Shown here piece after piece: positions 1 through 8,984 of a stretch of DNA of 64,000 nucleotides (positions are counted from its first letter, which is position 1; each line of letters opens with the position of its first letter). Source of the DNA: CAYMCQ01 sp964389025 (lineage in GTDB: Bacteria; Verrucomicrobiota; Verrucomicrobiia; Limisphaerales; CAYMCQ01); NCBI GenBank assembly GCA_964389025.1, contig CAYMCQ010000006.1, positions 1 to 64,000 on the forward strand. The letters run 5' to 3'. The notes under the pieces are model-generated. The model was not told where the DNA came from, did not search any database, and saw only the letters and a list, made by a program, of their open reading frames with translations. The position numbers and the translations under genes were made by a program.

Positions 1-676
1 GCGGTTTCACGGCGGCTGTTTCGGTGTTTGGGGGCACACCTCCTCCGAAGCCCTTAAATTGTAAAAGCGTTTCAAATCGTCTCGGCGCGCGTCTTCGCTC
101 GCGATGGGCAGACCCCACCGGTGGAATGCCTCGGCATTCCTGCGCTCTAATTCGTTTGGCACTGTCAGACATCATCAAGACGTCACTATGTTATCGTTCA
201 CAGACTGGTCACCTTTCGTTGCTGCCATTCACCATCAGTTTCAGGGAAACAAAAAACCCTGCTTACACGGGGTAAGCAGGGTGTAGAAATCCTCTTTCGA
301 TTCGTTACCTGCTTACCTCCAGATTATCCAAACTCGCTTCGGGGCTTTGCCCGCGATACGACCTGGTTAGCCGAAGGCTAAACGCACAACCCGGGTTTAA
401 CCGGCTATGACGTGTCGCTTTCGCGACCGGCATGGTCGGCCAACTCGTGGCTGATATGTTGATGCAGTTTCTCATCGAACGTGCAAGACGTGTATCACAC
501 GTCATCGGTTACGCGCAACTTATACTTTCGGGGGTGGCGAAATCTTGAATTCAAATATCCGAATTGCTTGATGCAAGCAAACTCCGCGGGCCATTCGCTG
601 GAGGCAACCACCACTCGCGTTGGGAACAATTTTGACTCGACGAATGTTTTCCACTGGCGCATGACGTATCATCGTT
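1..676. other. Left-edge region without a supported gene
   Basis: No open reading frame here has recognisable protein character. I see a short hairpin at 123-140 (GGAATGCC, 2-nt loop, GGCATTCC) and a strong terminator-like hairpin at 247-282. A minus-strand reading of about 480-420 gives a short stretch that ends in a stop and could be the tail of a decayed gene, but it is too short to assign. The sequence is inside the presumed genomic island, whose left end is not in the window. Confidence 0.5.
247..282 (-). terminator. Intrinsic terminator, minus strand
   Basis: Arms 256-266 and 272-282 are perfectly complementary (ACCCTGCTTAC / GTAAGCAGGGT) around a 5-nt loop. Read on the minus strand, the hairpin is followed at once by a run of six T and then GTTT. 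This is the classic rho-independent layout. No convincing minus-strand gene precedes it, so it may belong to a lost gene or be a leftover of island assembly. Confidence 0.7.
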
Positions 677-2038
677 ATGAGTTTTTCTCCTCCCAAAGGC
701 GAGGTGACCGCAGAGCAGGCTGCTGAATCTGCGCAGCAGAGCCGGCCACCAACAGCTCGGCGCAAAAACATCCGCCCTCCACTTCCCGACGATTTCAAGG
801 AATTGTGCGCACTGTGCCGCGCGGGACAATTATTTGCCGTTCAAGAGTGGTTCAAAACCCACGAGTACGACGAACCTGAACAATACGACTGCCGGCACTG
901 GCCAATCGGAATCGCGATCGAAAAGGGCTTTCACAGCCTCGTTGAGGTGTTGCTGCAGCATGGAATCCCACCGGATGGATCGTCATTGCAGCACGCGGTA
1001 TCGTACAGGAACAAGGGCATCATCGAACTGCTCTTGCAGCACGGAGCAGACGTAAACTCGATTGATTTCGGCCAAGTGGTTTACGTCAGTGACCCGACGA
1101 TCATTCGCCTGTTCATTGATCGGGGAGCAGATGTGCTGACGGATTATCCGATTGCCAGAGGACTCATCCACGCGACGCGCCTCTTCCTTGGAATCTACAA
1201 ATCCTACATTGGCAAATATCCGCAGTTGCAATTTCAAGCCGATATGGCGCTGCGCCACTTTTGCGAAAAGGGCAACCTGCGCGGCGTGTCGCTGCTGATG
1301 TGGTTGGGCGCGAATCCGCGGGCAAAAGTCCCTGCCGATGCCGACGAGAGCGAGGAATGTTGGCGAACTCCTCTTGCGGCGGCAGCCTCGGGCGGCCAAC
1401 TCGACGTGATAAAGCGGCTGAAACCTGATCCCGCGAAAGACGACCTGAACGATTTGCTGCGCGAGAGTCTGTTCCGGCGCAACATGGATCTGGTTCGTTA
1501 TTGGATTTCACTGGGGGCAGACATCAACCACGTTGACGCGGATCGCGACACCGCGCATCGGCACGTTTTCTGGGGTCTCACCTGGGCCATTGATCGCCGG
1601 GATTATTGGTATTCCAGTACCCACGGGGCTGATGCGAAGCGGTTCGCCCAGGAATGGTTTTCTTCAGGAGCAAAATGGCAACCCAAGGGTGACGACTTTC
1701 GCACCATTCGAAAGGCTTTCTCACTGCTGTCCTACATGGAGGTGTACGAGTTCGTGAAATTGTTCCGCGAAAAAGACGTGATCGCTGCCGAAACGCTGGG
1801 CGAGATTCTCGACACGCCGAAACTGAAAGAGCATCTGAAGGAACGGCGGGCTGCGTTGGCAGCGCTCGTTCCCAAACTCCAAAAGTGGATCACGGTAGAC
1901 GAGCGCAAGCGCCGTCTTGCGCAGCAACAAGCGGCCGCCCGCAATCGCCCACGTCCGGTCGCGCCACGGCCCGACCCGCCTGAACCTCGCCCCACATGGA
2001 ACGATCCGCACCTCGTAAGGAGATTGAGCGATGAATGA
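677..2038 (+). CDS. Ankyrin-repeat protein
   Basis: 453 residues. Ankyrin-like units are visible from about residue 95 to 290, with the typical helix-turn-helix ending in LLLQHGADVNS, LFIDRGADV, LLMWLGANP and YWISLGADINH. Such repeats bind other proteins; no enzymatic domain is seen. The C-terminal ~80 residues are rich in R, P and A and look disordered. The start has no clear ribosome-binding site, so the exact N-terminus is uncertain. Its stop overlaps the start of the next gene by 8 nt (start 2031), so the two are almost certainly co-translated and may work as a pair. In a defence island an ankyrin protein may act as adaptor or inhibitor of a partner effector; that is inference. Confidence 0.75.
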   Translation: MSFSPPKGEVTAEQAAESAQQSRPPTARRKNIRPPLPDDFKELCALCRAGQLFAVQEWFKTHEYDEPEQYDCRHWPIGIAIEKGFHSLVEVLLQHGIPPDGSSLQHAVSYRNKGIIELLLQHGADVNSIDFGQVVYVSDPTIIRLFIDRGADVLTDYPIARGLIHATRLFLGIYKSYIGKYPQLQFQADMALRHFCEKGNLRGVSLLMWLGANPRAKVPADADESEECWRTPLAAAASGGQLDVIKRLKPDPAKDDLNDLLRESLFRRNMDLVRYWISLGADINHVDADRDTAHRHVFWGLTWAIDRRDYWYSSTHGADAKRFAQEWFSSGAKWQPKGDDFRTIRKAFSLLSYMEVYEFVKLFREKDVIAAETLGEILDTPKLKEHLKERRAALAALVPKLQKWITVDERKRRLAQQQAAARNRPRPVAPRPDPPEPRPTWNDPHLVRRLSDE

Positions 2039-3458
2039 ACCCGCCGCTGAACGTGCCAAGCCCACCGTCGTCCGGCTCAAAGACAAAGCACTTGTTGATC
2101 AAATCTGCGCGCGCGCCCGGAACGCCATCCTGAACAACCTGCGGGAGAGAACGGAACTCCTCTTCTGGCGCTCAAGCTTGCGGGAATCGTTCAGCCCTTT
2201 TCATCTTGGGCGCTTTCTGGGATTCGGCAGGAATGACAAACTCGACTTCAATTCGGTCGCCAAGGTGCTGGCTCATTTTTCGCCGATGAAATTTCGGACA
2301 TTTGATGTCATCTGCACCGCCGACGATGAATATTATGCCGCCATGACCATCAGCCTCAAAGAGGCAAGCGAATGGACTGATGTCCTGGCTGAAGCCTGGG
2401 AAGGACTGGAACGTCCGCCGCATGGCCTATCTGAGCCAGCGGCACGCCTGCTGGAGTGGGCGCGTCAGGAGAAGAACCAGAAGCAATGGACCGACAAGTC
2501 CGCGATCGGACGACAAGCCCGGCTGCGAGGCACGAGTTGGACCGCAGATTTCCTGACCCATCATCTCAAAGAGATTCAACGCAAAGCGAACGCCAGAATT
2601 TGTTTCGAAGAAAAGGACGGCGATTTTCGGCTCTGGTTTGAGCAGCCGAAGCCCACGCCGGGACTTCATCAGCACGGCCCACTCAATCCGGTGCTGACGA
2701 TTGATTTCAAGGAGGTGGTTTACGCGAACCTCGATCAATTCCGCGAAATCCTTTACGACTGGATTCTGAGCGCCCAGCTTTCTGCCGACAGCGCGGACAT
2801 GCTCATCTGGCGCATTCACGACCGCGCTACCCTGCACCGATGCTTTCCGGCGTGGCAAAGCCAGAACTGGGAGGCATCCACACTGTATGGATTCCTCGGC
2901 GAAGTCGGTTTGGATCACGGGCTGTTGTGGGGCTATTCCTTCAAAGATCCAGACCCGTGGGAATATCTTTGCCGTCCGAAAGATGGGCTGACGTGGGAAA
3001 ATGTGGCGTCTTCGATTCGTGCCGCCCGGAGTCTTCCTCCAATGCATGAACGATACGGAATTTCGGTGGAGTCGGCAGCCCTGGTGAAATGGTTCACCAC
3101 CTTGCGGCAAAAAGAGTGGCTTGGCGCTCTCACGCCACCCGTGGAAGATCATCTGCAGAAGCGCATTGGCATCTCCGCCCAACATTGGGATCGCGACAAC
3201 TTCGGCGTTTACCTCTCAATGCTTGCCGAGGAAATCACCGAGAAGACCGAGTGGAAGGTCAGCGTTCATGCGTGGAAAGGTGGATGGGGCGGAGCTGCTC
3301 ACCGCCTGCTGGTGAAACGCAAGTCGACGGATGTGGATGACATCACGCGTCGCATTCAACTATTGGGAATCGAAAAGGGCAAACTGCTTCGACCCGAAGC
3401 AGTCAAGGAGATGCTCGATTCGTTGCTCGAAGAACATCCCAAGCCGAAAGCCGACTGA
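2031..3458 (+). CDS. Unknown 475-aa protein paired with the ankyrin gene
   Basis: 475 residues, translationally coupled to the upstream ankyrin gene (8-nt overlap). I recognise no domain. It is rich in W, charged residues and predicted helix, has no membrane segment and no signal peptide, and shows no nucleotide-binding loop. A tract near residues 405-435 (W-K-V-S-V-H-A-W-K-G-G-W-G-G) is unusually rich in W and G. The next gene starts 65 nt downstream on the same strand, so it may be in the same operon as the nucleotidyltransferase. Likely soluble and cytoplasmic; function unknown. Confidence 0.7.
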   Translation: MNEPAAERAKPTVVRLKDKALVDQICARARNAILNNLRERTELLFWRSSLRESFSPFHLGRFLGFGRNDKLDFNSVAKVLAHFSPMKFRTFDVICTADDEYYAAMTISLKEASEWTDVLAEAWEGLERPPHGLSEPAARLLEWARQEKNQKQWTDKSAIGRQARLRGTSWTADFLTHHLKEIQRKANARICFEEKDGDFRLWFEQPKPTPGLHQHGPLNPVLTIDFKEVVYANLDQFREILYDWILSAQLSADSADMLIWRIHDRATLHRCFPAWQSQNWEASTLYGFLGEVGLDHGLLWGYSFKDPDPWEYLCRPKDGLTWENVASSIRAARSLPPMHERYGISVESAALVKWFTTLRQKEWLGALTPPVEDHLQKRIGISAQHWDRDNFGVYLSMLAEEITEKTEWKVSVHAWKGGWGGAAHRLLVKRKSTDVDDITRRIQLLGIEKGKLLRPEAVKEMLDSLLEEHPKPKAD

Positions 3459-3523
3459 CCGCCGCCAACCAAATTCTCCCGGCTGGCTACGCGGCGCTCT
3501 CTTCGCCTATCCTGCAACGACAA

Positions 3524-4444
3524 ATGTCGCACCAGCCCGACAACATTTTTTCAGGGACACAAGTCGTGTCCTTGGTCGAAGTGCGCGGGACGAATAATTC
3601 CCTCGTGCATCCGCGCGGCGCGGTCGGTGTCGTCACTCGCACGCCAACCGGCGATCAGAGTCAATTTCTCGTCCGTTTCCCCGACGGCTTCGAAGCGTCG
3701 CTCACCCGCGAGCAACTGGACGTCCTGAAACACTTCAAAGATCGGTTGCCAGGCGCGGAATCGGCCACGCCTGATTTTGATTTGGAGAAGTTGGTGATTT
3801 ACCGCTGCGTCGTCGGCTCGCGCGCGTATGGGCTGGACAACGACGACTCCGACACCGACCGCCGTGGCATTTACCTCGCGCCCGCCGAGCTGCAATGGTC
3901 GCTCTTCGGCGCGCCGGAACAATTCGAGGACAACGCCACGCAAAGCTGCTACTGGGAATTGCAGAAATTCCTGGTCATGGCGCTCAAGGCGAACCCGAAC
4001 ATCCTGGAATGTCTTTACTCGCTGCTGGTCGAGAAGGTCACGCCGCTCGGTGAAGAACTGGTGTCCATTCGTGGCGCGTTCCTCAGCCAGATGATCTTCC
4101 AGACCTTCAACGGCTACGCCATGTCGCAGTTCAAAAAGATCGAGCAGGACATTCGCAATTCCGGGCAGATCAAGTGGAAACACGCCATGCATTTGCTGCG
4201 CTTGCTGCTCACCGGCGCGGCCACGTTGCGCGACGCCTGCGTGCCCGTGCGCGTCGAGGCGCACCGCGACCGCTTGCTCGCCGTCAAACGCGGCGAACTG
4301 CCGTGGGCCGAAGTGGACGCTTGGCGCAAGGAACTGCACCGCGATTTCGAACACGCCCTGGCTGAAACGAAGCTGCCTGAACGCCCCGATTACGAGAAAG
4401 CCAACGAATTCCTGATCAAAGCCAGACGGCAAATGGTGAAATGA
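3524..4444 (+). CDS. RlaP-type DNA polymerase beta superfamily nucleotidyltransferase
   Basis: 306 residues. The nucleotidyltransferase signature is clear: G98-S-R-A-Y-G, then D110 and D112 in DSDTDRRG, matching the GS...DxD metal-binding core of the YcgL/RlaP family (PF10127). RlaP proteins are known from comparative genomics as RNA-ligase-associated nucleotidyltransferases in RNA repair or conflict gene sets. An extra ~80-residue N-terminal segment resembles a small beta-barrel-like module. A second, shorter RlaP gene lies at 8985-9758, and a remnant of another copy begins at the stop codon of this gene. It probably transfers a nucleotide to RNA or protein; the substrate is unknown. Confidence 0.85.
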   Translation: MSHQPDNIFSGTQVVSLVEVRGTNNSLVHPRGAVGVVTRTPTGDQSQFLVRFPDGFEASLTREQLDVLKHFKDRLPGAESATPDFDLEKLVIYRCVVGSRAYGLDNDDSDTDRRGIYLAPAELQWSLFGAPEQFEDNATQSCYWELQKFLVMALKANPNILECLYSLLVEKVTPLGEELVSIRGAFLSQMIFQTFNGYAMSQFKKIEQDIRNSGQIKWKHAMHLLRLLLTGAATLRDACVPVRVEAHRDRLLAVKRGELPWAEVDAWRKELHRDFEHALAETKLPERPDYEKANEFLIKARRQMVK

Positions 4445-4551
4445 ACTCCTGCACTCGCCCCAACTACGACTTGCCGCACCGAAGCAAAGCGAAGGCGGGA
4501 GCGGCGAATCGCTTCCTCATCAAAGCACGCAGGGAACAGGTGGAACGCTAG
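4441..4551 (+). pseudogene. Remnant of the 3' end of another RlaP gene
   Basis: A 36-codon frame opens at the ATG overlapping the RlaP stop (ATGA) and ends at 4551. Its end reads ANRFLIKARREQVER, closely matching ANEFLIKARRQMVK at the end of the intact RlaP gene just upstream. The part before that match is poorly conserved. I read it as the tail of a lost RlaP paralogue left by recombination. It could be translated through the ATGA overlap, but it holds no catalytic part. Confidence 0.65.
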
Positions 4552-4570
4552 AGGACACGTTTGAGAAGAG

Positions 4571-7500
4571 ATGAGCGAAGAAGAAAACTACAAAGCTTAC
4601 GTTCAGCAAATGCTCCTTCCTGTAAAGAACGCTATCAGTGCGTTCGACCGTATGGAATTGCTCAAGAGCGCTGGCGGTCTTCAGTTGATACCGGAAAATG
4701 CAACTCACCAGATCAGGCTTGAAGCGCTCGCACATATCGCGGCTTCGCTGCCCAACTCAAAAACTGGTGTCGTACCAACAGTTCATCGCCTTCGTACCGT
4801 GCTGAATAGTGGGCCGCTTGAGGGCCAGCCAATTGGAACATCTGAAGATCCTTGTGATAATCCGTTCACCGAAGAAATAACCTTCTACGGAGGCTCTTTT
4901 CTGACAATCCCTGGCAGAGGAGAGGAGACCATTTTCATTGTCCGGCAACTCGCGTCGGCGCTTTTCTTGCATCCCAACCCGATCCAGCACAAGGAATTCA
5001 TGGCGGCGTCAAGGGCAGTGTTGGGCGCTGCCCTTGTTCTAGCAGATGCGGTAACACGCAAAGCGGGACTCCATCGAGGAATGGCCCCGGTTTTCCATCG
5101 AGATGCCAAGGTTCCAGCTTCCCAAGAACTCGAACGTTTGAAAAACGCAGTGTATTTTTCTAATTCGGAACTGAATACGGTTTTCTCATCGAAAGGCTAC
5201 AATCTTGCGGGCCTTGCGCCACTTGTCTGCCCAACGCAGACCGATACTCTTGGCAGTTACAGAATTGACAATGGATCACTACTAATCCGGCCTGTGATCT
5301 CGAACGAACGCGGGGCGGTTGTAACCATTCCTGGCGGGCTAATGGCAGCGGCCATCAACGCAGTCATTTCGTTCGCGCAGCAATTCGGCGTTGCTTCTGA
5401 ACTCGCAGAAAAGTTCGCTGACATGACTTGGCATTCGATTCAAGAATCCCTTCGGCGATTGGACAGTCACCCGATCTCCGTTAGGCTGCCGCCAGCGCCA
5501 GAAGTTTTGTGCTTCCAGGACGCACTCTTTTCGTTAGACACGGATAAGGTGACCTATGTGCTTTCAATCTGTGATCCGTTGGAGGGTTATGATGCAGGGG
5601 TCTTCGTACAAGACTGGAAGATTCCCAGCCTAAATGCGCTTATCAAGCAGCGGACGTCTGAAATCGCGACCTTTGTTTCATCTTGGCCGAAACCTCCGAA
5701 CGACATTCTTTGCCTGATCATTCCCCAAAGTCCGGGACGCTCCTTTCTGATGGGTTTCAATCGAGAAGAAATCCCCTCTTGCGGACCAATGCTGTCCCTG
5801 ACCGCAGCCGATCTCGACACGCTGACGCAGCTGGACGACAACGAGCCCTTAAAGCTCTGGAAATTTGCCGGCGCGCACCGGAAGGTCGCTGATCGCGTCG
5901 AAAGAATGATCTCCACTGGTGTGCTGAATGAATACGCGGTGTACAAGCAACGCGACCACAGTTTCTATTTCTCCGACGAGGCGCGGCCAACCCTTATGGT
6001 CTTTCCTCCTGGAAGCGCTGGAGACTTGCGACGAGAAGCTGCAAATAGCGTTGATTTGCATGGGGTGCTTTCATACGACACCCCGGGGGCCGTGGTGGAC
6101 GTTGGGACTTTGTTTGGGGCGCGCGATATTCCTTTGTATGTCGAACTTCGAAATGCTGGCCGAAGACCAGTTCTTCTGGTAGAGGCATATGACCTACCTG
6201 TGTGGGTTGTCGGCCCAGCTCCCAATGAAAAAGAAGAGTTTCCGATGTTCAGTGAACATGCCCGGTTCGTTGACGCGCTTGCATACTGGTTTTGGCAGAT
6301 TGCCCCTTCTCTCTCGGAGATGATTTCTTCGGACTCCCTATCGCTCGACCAACTTGTAGTCCACGTGAAGCTTATGCTGCACGAAAGTTGGGAGCATGTT
6401 GACGTGCAGTTCCCGAATCCCAATCTGCCGCCTGTGACTGTCACAAATGCCGATGATTCGCTCGATGTACTGATTCATCCCCATATCAGCACCCTCCTTC
6501 GTCGAGGTGACAATGCGGGTGAACGCGTGATCGTCGAAAGCACTCTTCGTGGACTCCGTGAGCTCCTCCCGGCTGGCTCTGCAAAGCTGTCCGACCCAGT
6601 CATTCAGGCAATCCTTGATAAGCACGCACCGCTTGGCCTAAAGAAGCGATTGTTCGCGCTGACTTCTGAAACTGCACCGATACAAAGGTCTGATGGCTTG
6701 CCGGATGTCCGTCCACTCCAAGAGGCAGATGAGCAGGAAGTATTGGACGATCTTGGCGATATGCTGATCGAAACCGATAGGTTAAGCACAGGAAACATTC
6801 CGCGTGAAAAACAGAATTCGGTAGCCAACCGTGCAGTTGCACTCTTGTATGGCGAATTTGAACGAATCATCGCAAACCTCAACGCCGACCACCTACTTGA
6901 GTGGCTAATTGCTCACCACGAGCGCTTGCTCGTCGCTCAAGATTACCACGAGATGAATCTCCCAACTCGACTTGCATGCTTCGGTCCAAAATCAAAGGCA
7001 TTAGATGACTTCTTGGGCGGCGAACCGAGGCGGGCGGCAACAGCAACGGCAGCCCGCTTCGTAATCGAGTATGTTGCCGTGCGCCCGCCATTTGGGGATC
7101 GCCCCATAAGCTTAGGCGTCTATGACCGTCTCCAAGCACTCGCATCGCACATCATCAATTTGGGCTTCGTCAGTGATCTGATTCGATATGAGCTTTCAAG
7201 CGTGGAAGTCACAATTCTCCCGTCCCGACGCATTGCATTCACCAAGAAGGAATACGACAATGCCATCGGGTTCTTTCAGAGCGCCACCGCCCCGGACAAA
7301 ATCTCGGCTGCGCATGAGTTGTTTTCCAAACGCTTTGACACGGCAACGTCTCAAACGCCGACTAAGCAAAACGAGTTGTTCGCTGAACTGAACGAAGCGC
7401 TAAAGGCGGAGTGCGGATTTAGCTTTGATGAAGTCATCGATTTTTGCTCCTGTGCCTCAGCACTGGGATGGGAGCGAAGCACCTCGGGAGTCGTTGCAAT

Positions 7501-8302
7501 TGAAACGGGTGACTTCACGCGTGTTATTTCGTCACGGCTCAACTGGCCTGTGAATCGGGTTCAGGACTGCGTCGATTTGCTTTCATTGAAACGGCGCGAA
7601 CATTTTTTACAACCAGAACATCCCTTCACCAAAGAAGATGTTTATCCCTGGCGCTACAATCGTCCATTGGCGTATTTGCGTCGGCCATTTTTGCGCCGGC
7701 AAATTGGCAATGGCGAACAACTCGTGTGGGGCTCGCGACAAGTTTTGACCTCGATGGATTTCTTGGCACACCTATGTTCGTCCGGACGCTTCAGAGCCAA
7801 GACTCTTGCCATGAAGCAATTCCTATCGAAATTGAATAACCAACGAGGAGGGCGTTTTAATAAAACGGTTGGAGCATACTTCAAACAATCCTCGCGCTTC
7901 AAGGTGAAGGAAAATGTGAAGAAGATTTCCGGCCTCGTTGGACTACGTGAGATTGGCGAGATCGACGTCTTATTTGCGGACACAAAGGAGTTTCACCTCT
8001 GCGTTTGCGAATGCAAGGATCTCGCCGCTGCGCGAACGCCACACGAACTCGCACTGGAATTGGATAGTCTGTTCGTTGGGGTCGGTGGTAAAGAGGCCAT
8101 AATTGCGAAATTGGCGCGCAAAGAAAAATGGGTTTCTTCTCACTTGGAGCACGTTTTGAAATGGATGGGAGTCGAGAAATCCGAACAGAAGTGGAACTGC
8201 CAAGCGGTCGTGGTTGCTGATCGCGAGATGATCACGCCGCAGCTGCGTCGATCCGGCATCCGCATCCTTTCATTCAAGGAATTGAAGAAAATCTACGAGT
8301 AA
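4571..8302 (+). CDS. Large 1243-aa protein with C-terminal PD-(D/E)XK nuclease motif
   Basis: 1243 residues. The last ~150 carry a nuclease-like core: E1131-I-D1132 in GEIDVLF followed by E1147-C-K1149 in CVCECKDL, spaced as in PD-(D/E)XK enzymes. The long N-terminal part is of mixed alpha/beta composition and I cannot assign it; no P-loop or helicase motif is apparent. No membrane segments are seen. Its stop is only 1 nt before a fragment of an RlaP gene, which suggests the gene was once directly followed by an intact RlaP. Size and context suggest an effector or sensor-effector of a defence module. I cannot say whether DNA or RNA is the target. Confidence 0.7.
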   Translation: MSEEENYKAYVQQMLLPVKNAISAFDRMELLKSAGGLQLIPENATHQIRLEALAHIAASLPNSKTGVVPTVHRLRTVLNSGPLEGQPIGTSEDPCDNPFTEEITFYGGSFLTIPGRGEETIFIVRQLASALFLHPNPIQHKEFMAASRAVLGAALVLADAVTRKAGLHRGMAPVFHRDAKVPASQELERLKNAVYFSNSELNTVFSSKGYNLAGLAPLVCPTQTDTLGSYRIDNGSLLIRPVISNERGAVVTIPGGLMAAAINAVISFAQQFGVASELAEKFADMTWHSIQESLRRLDSHPISVRLPPAPEVLCFQDALFSLDTDKVTYVLSICDPLEGYDAGVFVQDWKIPSLNALIKQRTSEIATFVSSWPKPPNDILCLIIPQSPGRSFLMGFNREEIPSCGPMLSLTAADLDTLTQLDDNEPLKLWKFAGAHRKVADRVERMISTGVLNEYAVYKQRDHSFYFSDEARPTLMVFPPGSAGDLRREAANSVDLHGVLSYDTPGAVVDVGTLFGARDIPLYVELRNAGRRPVLLVEAYDLPVWVVGPAPNEKEEFPMFSEHARFVDALAYWFWQIAPSLSEMISSDSLSLDQLVVHVKLMLHESWEHVDVQFPNPNLPPVTVTNADDSLDVLIHPHISTLLRRGDNAGERVIVESTLRGLRELLPAGSAKLSDPVIQAILDKHAPLGLKKRLFALTSETAPIQRSDGLPDVRPLQEADEQEVLDDLGDMLIETDRLSTGNIPREKQNSVANRAVALLYGEFERIIANLNADHLLEWLIAHHERLLVAQDYHEMNLPTRLACFGPKSKALDDFLGGEPRRAATATAARFVIEYVAVRPPFGDRPISLGVYDRLQALASHIINLGFVSDLIRYELSSVEVTILPSRRIAFTKKEYDNAIGFFQSATAPDKISAAHELFSKRFDTATSQTPTKQNELFAELNEALKAECGFSFDEVIDFCSCASALGWERSTSGVVAIETGDFTRVISSRLNWPVNRVQDCVDLLSLKRREHFLQPEHPFTKEDVYPWRYNRPLAYLRRPFLRRQIGNGEQLVWGSRQVLTSMDFLAHLCSSGRFRAKTLAMKQFLSKLNNQRGGRFNKTVGAYFKQSSRFKVKENVKKISGLVGLREIGEIDVLFADTKEFHLCVCECKDLAAARTPHELALELDSLFVGVGGKEAIIAKLARKEKWVSSHLEHVLKWMGVEKSEQKWNCQAVVVADREMITPQLRRSGIRILSFKELKKIYE

Positions 8303-8303
8303 T

Positions 8304-8381
8304 ATGACCATTCACCCACGCCTTCACCGTATCGTCGCGGCGCAGCCATATCCGTTGTTGTTCGCCACCATCAGCGGCGCG
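8304..8381 (+). pseudogene. Truncated 5' copy of the downstream RlaP gene
   Basis: 78 nt match the first 26 codons of the RlaP gene at 8985 with about 7 differences, four or more of them silent; the encoded peptides differ only at H/D and R/L. The match stops abruptly after GGCGCG. The fragment begins right after the stop of the large nuclease gene. It marks the place where the 178-aa gene was inserted or exchanged, splitting a former nuclease-RlaP junction. Confidence 0.85.
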
Positions 8382-8415
8382 CCTGCAACGGCAGGGCAGA
8401 TGCAATGATTTTCAA

Positions 8416-8952
8416 ATGAATACTCCTCCACTTCACAAGAAACTAACTATAGATGATGTCGTTGGGCTCGGTCATGCACTCATGGAGGTTGCCTATTGGT
8501 ACCCGACAAGATTCCTCACAGAGCGAGACTTCTTTCCTCTAGTGATGGCGTATCTATCCGGTCGCATCCCATATCTGAATAGGGAGGTTGCCGCAACGGA
8601 GGGAGTCGTTGACTTTCGGATTGGTGGAAATAATCCGACTTGGCTTGAGTTGGCAGTTCAACCGCGCCAACTCATCGATGTGAACAATAAAACACTTCGC
8701 TTTCCTGGGCACTCCGCAGTCAACTCCCTTTATGCGGGCCAGAACAAAACCGAACTTGGCAAGTTGATGAAACAACCGACTGGAACAACTCGATTCTTGC
8801 TGCTCTTGGATTTGACCGGCAGATACGATTTGAAGGCATTGGTGGCCGGTTACAAACAATTGGGAAAGTCGATCGGCGGCAGGTTTCCGGTACGTGTGAT
8901 TTACGTCACCATAGATCCTAAGCGCACCATTCATTTCCTGGTGGGGTGCTGA
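8416..8952 (+). CDS. Small protein with possible PD-(D/E)XK-like core
   Basis: 178 residues, unknown family. Residues 63-85 (VVDFRIGGNN...WLELAVQ) have the strand-D-strand-E-x-A/Q layout often seen in compact restriction-endonuclease-like folds, followed by a helix; the usual lysine is not in place, so it may be inactive or I may have misread the fold. It lies between a truncated RlaP 5' fragment (8304-8381) and the intact RlaP, so it appears to be a later insertion. A cargo gene, perhaps an immunity or nuclease component, is possible. Confidence 0.6.
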   Translation: MNTPPLHKKLTIDDVVGLGHALMEVAYWYPTRFLTERDFFPLVMAYLSGRIPYLNREVAATEGVVDFRIGGNNPTWLELAVQPRQLIDVNNKTLRFPGHSAVNSLYAGQNKTELGKLMKQPTGTTRFLLLLDLTGRYDLKALVAGYKQLGKSIGGRFPVRVIYVTIDPKRTIHFLVGC

Positions 8953-8984
8953 GGGGCTTCCTTCAAACGCCACGAGCTCCAGTC

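Noticed and set aside
305..505. Minus-strand 66-aa frame as a gene
   Set aside because: No domain, broken neighbouring frames; could be debris only.
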